Shown: piece by piece, positions 33,772-44,015 of the stretch
Layout: each line of letters opens with the position of its first letter
How positions within the stretch are numbered: position 1 is the first letter of the stretch
Assembly (NCBI GenBank): GCA_965112735.1
Contig: OZ218951.1
Span: forward strand, 1,178,001 to 1,242,000
Direction of reading: 5' to 3'
DNA length: 64,000 bases
DNA from: Phaeosaccion multiseriatum
Lineage: Eukaryota > Ochrophyta, other classes
Position numbers and translations under genes: made by a program
Notes under the pieces: generated by a model
The model's database searches: none
What the model saw: only the letters and a program-made list of their open reading frames with translations
What the model was told of the DNA's origin: nothing

Positions 33772-35106
33772 ATGCAGTGGTCACTGCTGCTCTGTCTGGT
33801 TGGCGTGGCTGCTGCGGCCTCTGCTCGAGGAGGAAGCGTCCTCGACTTGACCGAAACAGCGGCATTTCGGCAGGCGGGGGAGACGGCGGAGAAGGATGAC
33901 GCCTTGCTGTTTGTGGAGTTCTACGCTCCGTGGTGCTCCAAGTGTACCAAGCTCGAGCCTGTGTTGGAGGTGATCTCTCGCAAGGCGACCAGCATTACTT
34001 GGGCCAAGGTGGACGTGACAGAGAACAAGGAGCTGGGCAAGGAGTTTGGTGTGACGTCGTACCCGCTGCTCATGTTCTTGTACAAGGGGCGCTGGTCGGA
34101 ATACGAAGGAGCAGCCAACCAGGACGGGCTCCTGGGTTTCGCTGAGAAGATGAGCCTGCCGGCCGTAAAGGTGGTCACCTCGGTGGACCAATTGGTCGCC
34201 ATCACGGCTGCAAAGGAAGATGCAGACGACGAGAACAATGGTGTTGCCTTTGTCTTTTGCTCGGGCCCAAAGGATAAACAGCCCAAGAAGCAGGATAAGT
34301 CTCCGGCGGAGGTGTTTGTCAAGGCGGCGAATGCACTGAAACAATACGGCATGTTTGCCTCCACCTCCACCCCAGACGTGGTCCAGCTGGTGTGCGCCGC
34401 CTCCGGCCAAGACCAAGAGAAGCCCAACAGGCCCAAGACGCCGTCCCTCGCCAAGTTGGAGCGCGGCGAGCCTCCCATCCTCTATGACGGAGCCATGGAC
34501 AATGCTGTGCTCGTGGAGCGCTGGATGAGGCTCAACAACGTTCCGCTGCTCTCCAGGGTGGAGGCATCCAACTTTGGTAGGCTAACCGGCCATCAGCAGC
34601 TCCTCGTGCTCGGTGTGGTGGACGAGTTCGCCACCCCCCCAGAAGAACTGACAGCGCTCCTGCAAGAGTACAAGAGCATGGCAAGGGCTCTGCCTCAGCG
34701 GGTGCGAGACGACTGCAACTTTGGCTGGCTGGACGCGCGCAAGTGGGCAAGCTTCGTGGAAGGCTTTGGTATCTATGCCGGCGATGACTTGCCTCAGTTT
34801 GTGGTTCTGGACGAAGGCGCAGGCGTGTTTTACGCAGACAGCACTCTCCACACCACCGAGCAAGCCGCCCAGTTTGTAGCGGATGTGATGGATGGCAAGG
34901 TCAGGCCCCAGAAGAATAGATACTTGGCCGATTTTGTCAAGCGTGTCAAGCACCGCTTCATCTTCTACTGGCCTATGAGCGGCATCATGCTGGCGCCAGT
35001 TTTGCTCATCATCTGGGCCCTGTTCTTCTCGCCAGACACGTCGCCCCCTGTAGAGGAGGAGGAGGAGCAGGAGGGAGCGCAAACCACCAGATCCAAGAGC
35101 GATTGA
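33772..35106 (+). CDS. TMX-type transmembrane thioredoxin / protein disulfide isomerase
   Basis: Single exon, 444 residues. Residues 1-22 form a signal peptide (MQWSLLLCLVGVAAAASARG). A thioredoxin domain follows with LLFVEFYAPWCSKCTKLEPVL; the active site is CSKC instead of the usual CGHC. The cis-Pro motif is SYPLLMFLYKGRWSEYEG. Two further, redox-inactive thioredoxin-like modules are suggested by length and by the SVDQLVAI and LPQFVVLDEGAGVFYADS segments. A membrane helix FYWPMSGIMLAPVLLIIWALFF is near the C-terminus, followed by an acidic Glu-rich tail (VEEEEEQEGAQTTRSKSD) in the cytosol. The layout matches human TMX3 (454 residues). ER oxidative folding is the likely role. Confidence 0.88.
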   Translation: MQWSLLLCLVGVAAAASARGGSVLDLTETAAFRQAGETAEKDDALLFVEFYAPWCSKCTKLEPVLEVISRKATSITWAKVDVTENKELGKEFGVTSYPLLMFLYKGRWSEYEGAANQDGLLGFAEKMSLPAVKVVTSVDQLVAITAAKEDADDENNGVAFVFCSGPKDKQPKKQDKSPAEVFVKAANALKQYGMFASTSTPDVVQLVCAASGQDQEKPNRPKTPSLAKLERGEPPILYDGAMDNAVLVERWMRLNNVPLLSRVEASNFGRLTGHQQLLVLGVVDEFATPPEELTALLQEYKSMARALPQRVRDDCNFGWLDARKWASFVEGFGIYAGDDLPQFVVLDEGAGVFYADSTLHTTEQAAQFVADVMDGKVRPQKNRYLADFVKRVKHRFIFYWPMSGIMLAPVLLIIWALFFSPDTSPPVEEEEEQEGAQTTRSKSD

Positions 35107-35124
35107 ATCTGACCGCGGCATGTG

Positions 35125-35155
<31 letters not shown>

Positions 35156-36186
35156 CAATCTGGAAGTTCTTCCGGCGCGTCACCCTCTCCCATTCGACGC
35201 ATTTGCGCACATGGACATGGTGGAATGGGAAACTCGACCACCCGCCACAGCCAGCAAGGGAGCTTAACATACACAGCAGGCAGCACTGTGCACGCACGGG
35301 ATAGGGTGTACAGCCCATGTGCTCTGCCATGACTCCCACCACCCCGTTGCGCAGCGAAACGGAGCAGAACTGGGGGCTGGGTGGGCGCTTGGAAGGGAGG
35401 TTTCCGAGGATTCCCTCTCGCACTTCCGTCGCTGCTGTGGGACTCCTTGCGGCGTTGATACCTCCCACACCCACACCCTGAGCTGAGCTGAGCTGAGCTG
35501 AGCTGAGCTGAGCGGAGCGGAGCGGCCGATAGAAGTGCCGGAGCGCAAGATGGAGACCATTTGCTTGTTTTCCCACAGCAGCCTCCTGCCTCTCGCTCTC
35601 TCTCGCAACCTCCAAGTAGAGGAGCCTCATCAGACCGCACAATGATGAGGCAGCGCACCGGCACCTGTACTACGCTGGGGGGATACGATACGCCCTGCCG
35701 ATCTATCCCCTCTGAAAAGAGAGCTGACGAAAAGCCAGGCTCGGGTCACAGGGTTGACCATTGAAGCAAGGGGGGGGGGGGGGGGCGGAGCTTCGGCCCA
35801 GCAGCAGAGCCCTCCCTCCCCACCCCACACTCGGGAGGCGCAGAGAGGGGAAGGAATTCGGCCCCTGACATGCTTCTGAGACACGCCAGCCCAGAAGCAG
35901 GAAGCAGCCTTGGCCCTCATCATTGCCTTATTACATGGCTTTCCCCCAGAACCTGGGGGGTTGGTTGGCGCCGGCCAGAAGCAGGAAGCAGGGTCGCCTC
36001 AGAAGTATGTCAGGGGCCGAAAGGAATCGTGTGGATGGAGATACTGACACACGCTTCATTCGGTAGCCTCTACGTAATAAAGGAAGGTTTTCTTCTCCAT
36101 CAAGAACTCTCACGTAATAAAGGAAGGTTTTCTTCTCCATCAAGAACTCTCATTCACCTCTCTTTGGTCGCCGTTGGTCTCATCTC
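35107..36186. other. Convergent intergenic region TMX-like / metaxin-like
   Basis: Contains (GT)n at 35119-35155, a GAGCT pentamer repeat at 35479-35515, a G15 run at 35769-35784, two copies of a CCAGAAGCAGGAAGCAG motif (35889 and 35973) and a 40-bp direct repeat at 36072-36151. Each 40-bp copy carries AATAAA on the plus strand. No gene recognised. Confidence 0.6.
36072..36151 (+). repeat. 40-bp tandem duplication carrying AATAAA
   Basis: Two identical 40-bp units start at 36072 and 36112, each beginning ACGTAATAAAGGAAGG. They could serve as duplicated polyadenylation signals, but lie about 1 kb after the upstream plus-strand stop. Confidence 0.9.
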
Positions 36187-39100
36187 TCACAGAGCCGTCA
36201 GCCGTGGCCGCACCCCCTGGGGATTGCCCGCGTCACTGACCATCTTGCTCACAACGATAGCGCACGCCCCCCCCACCAGACCCAACCAAATGGCGTTGTT
36301 CCTCCTCTCCCGCTTCTCAACCTGCTCCCGCATCGCCTTCTTCGCCGCCTCTTCACCGCTCCGTTGGCTGCCATCTTCTCCATGTTGTTGTCCCGCCGCC
36401 GCTGCCCCTCCTGCCCCATGCCGTCTCGCCGCCCCTGCCCCATCTTCCCTTGCCGCCTTGTCAGCAGCCTTCGCCACAGCCCTGAGGGTGGGAAGCCCCG
36501 TCCATAGGAACTTTCTCCCCTGCCTGTCAACACCACCCCCCCCTCCTCCGCCGCCCCCCTCTTCCTCTTGCTCTTGTCCCCCTCGCGGCCCACCCCTACT
36601 TCTACTACTGCCAGCCATGGCCATGTCCTCAGCGCTGCCACTGCAAATTGCCGTTGCGTGAAGCTGGTTCAACAGATTGAGCTCGTTGGTACTATTGGCT
36701 TCTCGCAGTACCACCTCGGCGCTAAAGGGCACCACCGACGATTCCTCCTCCTCCTCCTCTTCCCCCTTCGTATACCCTCCTCCGCCGCCACCACCTGTGC
36801 CAGTCGCCCCTCCTCCTCCGCTCGCCATAGTAGAACCCCGCTGCTGGTCTGGGAGGACGGCATGCTGAGCCAAGTACGCCTCCATCTTCTCCAGCCCATG
36901 GCTTAGGTCAGACACGTCAAAGTACCTGGCGCAGATCTACACAAAAAAGGATGTGTGCGAAAGAAGGGCCGCGGAAAGACGGGCGTGCGGACGGAAGGAA
37001 CACAGAGAGAGGGAGAAGAGACAAGGGGCTATGAGGGAGGGCTCTGATGCCAAAACGGAGCAGCCCCCCCCCCCACCCCCCCCGCCCCCTCTTCACTTAC
37101 CCCAAAACGAAAGACCGAACAAAGCAACATATCAACGAAGGATTCTGAAACTTGTCAACCACCAACCACAGAACTCACCAATCGAAAGTGTCGTGTGACG
37201 TTTGTGTACTGCGGGAGGAGCGCGAGCAAGTGAGTGTCGCACATTGCCTCCGCCACGTGTCCAAACACGACGGCGTCCAGTCGAGTGGGTCTTGATCCAA
37301 AGAAGTAGTCAGGGGTCTGTGCTCCCGCCCATCCACTGCCGTCCCCCGCGCCCCCTTCCTCCCGCTTTCTCCTCCTGCCCCTCCCGGCCCCCGGCCCGCT
37401 GCTGCGGCTACCCCTGTTGCTCCCGACAGCCTCTCCAGGCGGCATCCCGGTCGTCTCTGCGGCCTCTGCTCCTGCCAACTCTTCTTCTCTCCCTGCCTCT
37501 GCCCCTTGGTCTCCTCCTTGCCTCCCGCTCTCCTCCTCCTTCTCCTCCTCCTCCTCCTCCTCCTCCTCCTCCTCTCCCTCCTGCCCGTTCTCATCACCCT
37601 CACCATCGTGGCCACGGGTGGTCTCAAGCCGCACGTCCAAGGCCGCGTAGCACTCCTCCGCCGCTGCGAGGAGATCGGCTGTCGGCAGATGCGACAAATG
37701 GCGGTCTGCACTCCGCCTGTGCGCCCCCCACAACAGCAACTTGGGACGGATCCAAGAGAGGGGAAAGGGAAGCACTGCCTTCAGCTGCGGCAAGACCGTC
37801 TGCATGCGCTCCGTCTCCGCTCGCTGGAGAGCCTCGTGCCCTCCCCACCTCTCCCCGAGGGCCTGCCGCTGCTGCCACTCAGAGGGTGTGGCAGCAGCAG
37901 CGCCTGTCAGGCCTACCCGCCACCGGAGCGCCCGCAGTAGGGGGTCGAGCTTCTCCTCTACGAGGGCGCTGAAGGCCTGGGCAGGGTCAGGGTCAGGGTC
38001 AGGGTCAGGGGACAGAGTCAGAGTACAGGGGAAAGGGGCAAGGGTCAGAGTCAAAGCAAGCAAAAGGGGTACTTAAGAGAGTCTTTGAGAGACGGAGGGC
38101 ACAGCCCTCCCACTATTTTCTACTCAAGTGAGCCCGAACCATTGTGGTTCCTACCACACTCCCCAAGTAAGTGCCCTCTTTGTGTTCTCTTTGATTGCAG
38201 ATAGCTCCTGACGCATCACCACCACAGATTGATTTAGGTGGAGAGAAAAGACAAGCAGACAGAGAGACAGATAGGCAGATGGATGGGCAGATGGATAGGC
38301 ATAGGCATGCCTTCAGAGCGTCTGAGCCCTAGACACAGAGCTTCTTTGATTCAGACTGTCTGACCGCTCTCTCTGAGGCTCGTCCCTCCGTGCTAAGGTT
38401 GTCTGTCTTACCTTGGAGTCGGCCCGTTCCGCTGCAGACAAATGTGCATCCAAGTTGCCATCCTGAGTGTACGAGGGTTGGGGGCAGGGGGTACGTACGG
38501 AGACGCAGTGGGGGAAGGGAAGGAAGGTCAATGCTATATCAGTTGCGGCGAGAGAGAGAGAGAGAGAGAGAGCGAGGGGAAGAGCGAGACAAAGAAGGAG
38601 AGTAGGGTGGCGCATTTGCATGTGAAAGGCGCGTGAAAGAGACCACCACTTCACAACACCATACACCTTCACGCGCACCCACTACCATGTTATGAATTAC
38701 ATGAATGCACCTGAGCGCTGGGTCTGGACGTCTGCAGGTGGTCGAATATGACGTGGGCAGGGAGGACGAAGTGCCCGTCCAGCAGCTGCGGGTAGGCGGA
38801 GGAGGTGGCGTTGTCGTCGAAGCGGCTGTTCTCCACTCTGTTTGCAGGGCATATGTATAGTCTAATGAGAGAGGGCATCTCAGCATACCTACAAATCTAC
38901 AGAGCGAAAGGCCAGGGGGGTGTGGTGAAGAAGGTATGCAGCAAAAGAAGATGACCAATCCCTCTCTCTCTCTCCTTTTATCTCCTCTGTTCCTCCGCCT
39001 GACCTGTAGGGAATGCCCGCAAATCGCAGGTATGCCTGAGGGAGGGGGACGGGACCGAGACACACAAGAGTTAAGAGAGGGAAAGGGAGGAAAGAGAGGG

Positions 39101-39476
39101 ATGGGAGACTGAGCTCGTGACCCTCAGGGATCGAGACTGACAAGAGTGTGAGCAGACGATCAGCAGACCAAGCTCTCTGCTCTGGCAGTCGCTGCAGGAT
39201 CGTTTAGGCACCCTCCCTACCCCAATGCCTGGAGCAAAAGCCTCCCTCCCGTCAGGCACACCGATCCACAGCGTTTTTCATGCCTTACTTTCCCCTTCTC
39301 CTTCCTACCTGGATAGCCCACGCCGGCCGGAATTGGACGAGTGTGAGCGGGCCGGCTGCTGGGTCGCTCCAAGCAAGTCGAGGGAGAGGTATCGCTTTGG
39401 CGAGGCGAGCCTTCTTCTCCTCCCTAGTCTCACGCCGCCGGCGAAAGCCCAGCGGCAGCCAACTGCTGCGAGCCAT
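36187..39476 (-). CDS. Metaxin / SAM37-like mitochondrial outer membrane protein
   Basis: Component of the SAM (sorting and assembly) machinery for beta-barrel proteins. Proposed exons: 39309-39476, 39004-39035 (32 nt), 38711-38837, 38412-38462, 37179-37976, 36187-36936; phases agree, about 641 residues. Thioredoxin/GST-like N-domain: PLTLVQFRPAWAIQ, AYLRFAGIPY, then SSAYPQLLDGHFVLPAHVIFDHL. GST-C-like part: FSALVEEKLDPLLRALRW, FPLSWIRPKLLLW and the metaxin hallmark DYFFGSRPTRLDAVVFGHVAEAM. The last exon begins ICARYFDVSDLSHGLEKMEAYL and ends with a membrane helix NAIWLGLVGGACAIVVSKMV. A Glu-rich insert comes from CTC repeats near 37540. About ten residues expected between exons 1 and 2 are missing, so one tiny exon may be unresolved in 39040-39300. 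Confidence 0.85.
37977..38012 (+). repeat. GGGTCA hexamer repeat at a metaxin-like intron end
   Basis: Four GGGTCA units on the plus strand (CCTGAC in the gene) directly precede the acceptor of the 37179-37976 exon. Confidence 0.85.
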
Positions 39477-39629
39477 AGAAATCTCGTATGTAGGGACGGC
39501 CAACCCCCATGGAAGGGAAGGAAGAGAGGGAGAGAGGAGAGGGAAGAAACTAGCCCAACCGCAAGCAATACAGGAGGCGGAAGCGCGAAGAGAGTGAAGC
39601 GAAAACAAAACAAACGAAGTGAATAAACA
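39477..39629. promoter_or_regulatory. Short divergent promoter, metaxin-like / small membrane protein
   Basis: 153 bp separate the two start codons. The plus-strand start sits in an A-rich leader (AATAAACAATG). Confidence 0.5.
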
Positions 39630-40824
39630 ATGTTGCTTTTAGCAGCTCTGAGGGGCCTAGACTTGGACATTGTGTTCAAGTACCACGCCGTGCTATCCAT
39701 TGTGTTGGGGGGGGTGGCGTTCGGCCTTCCTTCCGGCTTGGCAAGCATGCTCTTCTCTGGAGAGGGCTACACACACTTCACACATGAGCTCTTGAGGATG
39801 TATGGGGCGCTTACACTCGCGCAGGGGTGGATGGTGAGTGCTTCCTTTGACGGAGAAGACGTGCCTATCTGTCTAAGTGTGTTCACGCGTCCTTCAACAG
39901 TGCCCAACTGCCCTCATATCAACCGCTCACCTGCTCACAGGTTTTCCAAGTACGGCGCTTTGGAGACGGCAGAGTGCGCCGGTGCATGGCGGAAGCGTAC
40001 TGCATCGCCTATGGGCTGCAGGTGGGGAGGCGAGAGCAAGTGAATCCCAAATAGGAGAGCTTGCTTCCTCACGATTGAGGGGCGGCTTGGGTGGGCGGGT
40101 GGCAGACTGTTGGCTTGGCGTGAAGACGAAGGAAAAGGAAGGCTTCCCTGAATGTGCTCCCCCCCTGCGCCACCTTGCTCTGCCCCATCGCGTTTGCTTT
40201 GAAAAAGGGCATCGCCCTTGCCAAGGCCCACATAGGAGACCCCCAGAGCCACACCATATTCAATGTGGTGGCCATCCTCGTGCTGCTGTCACTCAGCACC
40301 TTCTACGGTAAGCAACGATACTCATTGAATCGGAGTCTCTTGCTGGGGATGAGTACATGTCGGAGGACTAAAGCTCCTTTCTCCTCCTCCTGCCCACTCT
40401 TCGCTGCTGCTGTCTGTCGGATCGCCCCTCGTGCGTGCCCCCCCCCCCTTTGAAGGATACTGTCGATGGATTAAGACCATCAAGGTGAGCCCTCCCAACG
40501 CACCTGCTACTGCTTCTGCCCTGGAACTCATTCTCCTCACACGCACACACCACACAACGGCCCACCCACCCAGCTCCAGCTCTACCAAAGAGTCACTTGA
40601 CAATGAACATTTTCTGGAAGGGAGACGGGTGCACTTGTTTCGCTGCCTCTGCTCACGAACCATGCCTTGCCTCCTGCCTCTCTGCCCCTGCCCTTGCTTC
40701 CTGCCTCTACCGCTCCTCCTGCTTGCTTGTCCTTCCTTCGTCTCTCTCCCGGACTACTTCCCGTGCCGGTTTCTGTCCCCAGGTGTTTGAACTGCCAAAC
40801 GAGAGCGCAAAGAGCTCAGCTTGA
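39630..40824 (+). CDS. Small multi-pass membrane protein, unknown family
   Basis: Five exons: 39630-39833, 39941-40021, 40142-40307, 40456-40484, 40783-40824; in frame, 173 residues. Hydrophobic segments: VFKYHAVLSIVLGGVAFGL, LLRMYGALTLAQGWMV, an ALLCPIAF-like segment (ATLLCPIAFALKK) and TIFNVVAILVLLSLSTFYG, so three or four membrane helices. Between helices 2 and 3 is a basic loop FQVRRFGDGRVRRCM. The short exon 4 reads YCRWIKTIK and exon 5 VFELPNESAKSSA. The exon 3 acceptor (AAGGAAG at 40141) has a weak pyrimidine tract and is the least certain boundary. I do not recognise the family. Confidence 0.72.
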
Positions 40825-41893
40825 TTTACCACAGTAAAAAGCCATCCGCACCACTCACTCCTCTTTGCCGCGTTATGAAGGACGTTAAGTGCGTGCGTGC
40901 GGAACGAGTGCGGAAGGAACGAAGAGAAGAGGAAGAGCAGGGAGGCAACAGGGGGAAGACGAATATTGAATATTGCAAGAGCTTTCGCGAGGAGGAGGGG
41001 TGTGTGCAAGGAAGCAAGACGCTCGAAGGTACTCTGCTCAGCCAGGTCTGGGTGACGGAGGGGCAAGGACGAGCAGCGCCTACAACATATCAGATTCGGA
41101 ACCTCTTGACTCGTGCGTACGTGCTTGCAGCAGAGGGGGGTTGAGGTTGTTTCCGTCGCGGCATGGTCTTGTGTCGGTCGCCCAAGGGCCGCCGGTGCAT
41201 ATGGCTGAGCTAGTCTTGGGCCCTGTTACGTGCAAATTTCAGTCTGCGGCATCTTGCACAGTGTACTCCGAACCAACCAACACAAGCACACAGTGGGGGG
41301 GGAGGAGAAGGCGCATGCCTCCTTATCACCCACGAACAAGGGAAGAAGGACTGGACTGGTAAGGGCGACGAAGCGCCCGACCAGAAGTAGAAGCAGAAGC
41401 AGGAAACAGAGGCCCTCCAAGTGAATTGTCACAGCCTTCTCACCGACTTACTATTCACCGGGCGACGTGGTGCCGTGGACCCCTCATCACGGAGGGGAGG
41501 GGACGGGGGGGGATTGAGATCGGCCGCCCCTGCCTATCACCCTTCGAGCATGACTGTCTGTTCAAGTAAGGCAGTGTGGAGACAAGTGTGGAGCAAGCCT
41601 TGCTCAGGTCAGGGGCGTGCACTTTATATCCACGGGACAGGGTGCGAGAATGTCCTTGCTCAGGGCGCTTGCTCAGGACGGGGGATGCGCGCCCTTGCTA
41701 AATTGGGTCCTTGGAGCAGGCTTGGGCTTGTGAACGGCGGCAATGTGCGAGATGAAGATGATGCGTATCAGCGCAGCGGGACGGGGCAAGGAACGTCCTG
41801 GAGGCCTCGCCCACCGGGTCGTGGTTGGGCTCTACCCGGTGTTCTGTGGCGGTGGTATCGATGACAGCTCGCTTCGGTAGTTAGCGATACAGA

Positions 41894-41926
<33 letters not shown>

Positions 41927-42095
41927 GGCAGGGAGGAGGAGGAGACTGGTGACGGAAGCTCGAATGTCACATCCGCACAACAGTGCCTCTGCCTCTGTGT
42001 GCCTCGAAGCTCGAAGTTAAGCACCATGCAGCGAGGCCAAGTCGAGACGAAGGAAAGAGTACGCGCACGGCCTGCCTGACCTTGCTGGTGTGCGC

Positions 42096-42126
<31 letters not shown>

Positions 42127-42366
42127 TGTGTGTGCAAGCGTTGCGTGCAAAATGAAAGCTTCGATTTGACCAATCACCCCGCCCCTGCTTCATCTGAGAT
42201 AAGAGGCCTCCCGGCCCTGGTCAACAAACAAATGTCCACAAAATGTCTCACTGTGGGGGGGTGTTGGTTCATTTACAATTTACAGGGTAAAATCAGAGCT
42301 GAAAGTGAAAGACAGGGTCGAGCCCTCCTCCCGACTCGGAGCCAGATGAAAAAGGAACAATCAACG
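40825..42366. other. Convergent intergenic region, 1.5 kb
   Basis: No recognisable gene. Contains several stems (see findings) at 41591-41605, 41813-41840 and 41855-41890, a CAG run at 41892-41921, and a (CG)n-(TG)n alternating purine-pyrimidine run at 42090-42134. Confidence 0.55.
42090..42134. repeat. (CG)n(TG)n alternating run
   Basis: About 10 GC units followed by about 12 TG units; such alternating purine-pyrimidine DNA can adopt Z-form. Confidence 0.9.
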
Positions 42367-43509
42367 TTATTTCTTTACTTGCTGCTTCGTGCGGTTCCTG
42401 TCAGAGCTGTGCATGTGGTCCATGTAATGCTTAGCAAACGCCACCATGTGCGCGTCCCGCTGCCGCAGTTGCTCTAACGGGTCCTCGTCTCTTGTTTGCA
42501 CATACTTGTCTATGAAGTTGTAGATTTCCATGTCTCTGACCTTACTCTGCGCCTTCACTTGCTCAGCTTGCTCACGCATGCCCGACAGGCTTTGCTCCAG
42601 CTCCTTGATGCGCTTTCGCTGCTCTTCTATGGTCTGCCTCTGCTCCTTCAGCTGCGTGGCGGTGTCTCCCATCCACGCAGCCGCCGCTGCAGCACGCACA
42701 AGATCCTTCGTTTCGTCTCCACTGCTTCCTCCTCCTCCTCCTCCTCCTCCTCCTCCTCCTCCTCCTCCTCCTCCTCCTGCTCCTGCTGCGGCTGCTCTAC
42801 CCTTGCCCCCCTCCTTTGAAGCTCCTCCAGCGCCCCTCTTCCGTTTCCACCCTTGCTCTGGATACAGGAACTCCCCCTTCATGAGTAGAAAGTTGGATAC
42901 TCCCCGCGTCTCCCCCATCACCATCATCCTCTGCTGCTGTTGTTGTTGCGGTGCACCCCCATTTCTCCAGCTGCCCCCCCCACCCCCTGAGCCTGGACCC
43001 ATCTGCTGCTGTCGGCGAAGTATATCTGACTCCCTTCTGCCTCCGACCCCCCCTCCCCCACCCGAGCGGCCTGGACCGCCATGTGCCACCATTCCCCCTC
43101 CCATACTCTTAGTCTTAGCCTCCATCTGACCCGATGGCGATGCGTGAAAATCTCTGTGCTCCGCACAGTACAGGCGTTTTGCCCCGATCGCAGACCCTAT
43201 TGCGGGAAAGCTGGCCGTCTTACTGCAGCCTGCTGTAGCACACTGCCTCCTCTGTCTTTTCACCTTTGGAACCGCCAAAGGGACATGCTCAGGAGCCTTG
43301 TGCAGCGTGCAGTACAGAGGCGGATGGCTGCCCGGCAAGCCAAATCCCGCTCGCTTGTTGCATCCCATTTGGCGGCACAAAAGACTTGCGTGACTTCCCG
43401 AGAACGACTGCTGATTTGCCACAGCAGGCGGACTCTGCAGGAATGGGCGGCTGCTGCCCAACGCATCATGCGGCTGGTGCTGCTGCCCTCCTCCTTCTCC
43501 GGAATGCAT
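42367..43509 (-). CDS. EsV-1-7 repeat protein with C-terminal coiled coil
   Basis: Single exon, 380 residues from ATG 43509 (MHSGEGGGQ). Residues about 45-70 read CRQMGCNKRAGFGLPGSHPP..YCTLH: spacing C-x4-C-x16-C-x2-H, exactly that of the EsV-1-7 repeat named from an Ectocarpus virus gene and found in the brown-alga developmental regulator IMMEDIATE UPRIGHT. A second repeat, CATAGCSKTASFP...YCAEH, has C-x4-C-x19-C-x2-H. Then a Gly/Gln-rich linker, a conserved-looking FLLMKGEFLYPEQGWKRKRG patch, a poly-Gly run from CCT repeats (42721-42778), and a coiled coil LKEQRQTIEEQRKRIKELEQ. Probably binds zinc; the target is unknown. Divergent with the ABM gene 209 bp away. Confidence 0.82.
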   Translation of the reverse strand: MHSGEGGGQQHQPHDALGSSRPFLQSPPAVANQQSFSGSHASLLCRQMGCNKRAGFGLPGSHPPLYCTLHKAPEHVPLAVPKVKRQRRQCATAGCSKTASFPAIGSAIGAKRLYCAEHRDFHASPSGQMEAKTKSMGGGMVAHGGPGRSGGGGGVGGRRESDILRRQQQMGPGSGGGGGSWRNGGAPQQQQQQRMMVMGETRGVSNFLLMKGEFLYPEQGWKRKRGAGGASKEGGKGRAAAAGAGGGGGGGGGGGGGGGGGSSGDETKDLVRAAAAAAWMGDTATQLKEQRQTIEEQRKRIKELEQSLSGMREQAEQVKAQSKVRDMEIYNFIDKYVQTRDEDPLEQLRQRDAHMVAFAKHYMDHMHSSDRNRTKQQVKK

Positions 43510-43718
43510 GCTACACTATAGGCGTCAACAATCAAAAGGAGGATCCCCTTCTCCACTACTCCACCACCTTCCTTCCCCCTCACACCCCTCCGCCTGCTGA
43601 TACGATCAGGGATCCAGGTGGAGTAAAAGTAATTCGCAGTTGGCGACATCTGAATCACCAACAGCTCGGGCCGGTGGGACGTGACTTTTAGATAACGCGC
43701 TCAGGTAAATTAGTAGGA

Positions 43719-44015
43719 ATGTCGGACAGTGTAAGAGTTGTCGCCAGGATTCCTGCGAAGGATGATAAGATTGATGAGATGAAACAACTACTATGCGGTT
43801 TGCTGGAACCTACGCGGAAGGAGCAGGGTTGTATCACATACGAGTTACTCCAAAACACGGCCAAGCCGACCGATTTTACTATGGTCGAAGAGTGGTCGAG
43901 TGCGGAAGCACTCGCCGCTCACAACAAGAGCCCGCATCTAACCGAAGCGCTGGGAAAGTTCCAGGATGTAGTGGGCGGCGAAGTGGATGTTCAAACCTAC
44001 AAACTGATTGGCTAG
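43719..44015 (+). CDS. Antibiotic biosynthesis monooxygenase (ABM) domain protein
   Basis: Single exon, 98 residues, the usual size for one dimeric alpha/beta-barrel ABM unit (YgiN-like). Marks: VRVVARIPAKDDKIDEMKQLL (strand 1 and helix), TRKEQGCITYELLQNTAKP, FTMVEEWSSAEALAAHNKSPHLTEAL and a final strand VDVQTYKLI. The spacing E.W....AL..H..SPH is the family fingerprint. Members act as cofactor-free quinol or small-aromatic monooxygenases; the substrate here cannot be read. No targeting peptide, so probably cytosolic. No intron. The intronless prokaryote-like protein could reflect an old transfer, but that is only inference. Confidence 0.88.
   Translation: MSDSVRVVARIPAKDDKIDEMKQLLCGLLEPTRKEQGCITYELLQNTAKPTDFTMVEEWSSAEALAAHNKSPHLTEALGKFQDVVGGEVDVQTYKLIG

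Noticed and set aside
41421-41864. 147-codon plus-strand frame
   Set aside because: No domain, signal or coding-like content; it overlaps a stem-rich noncoding stretch.
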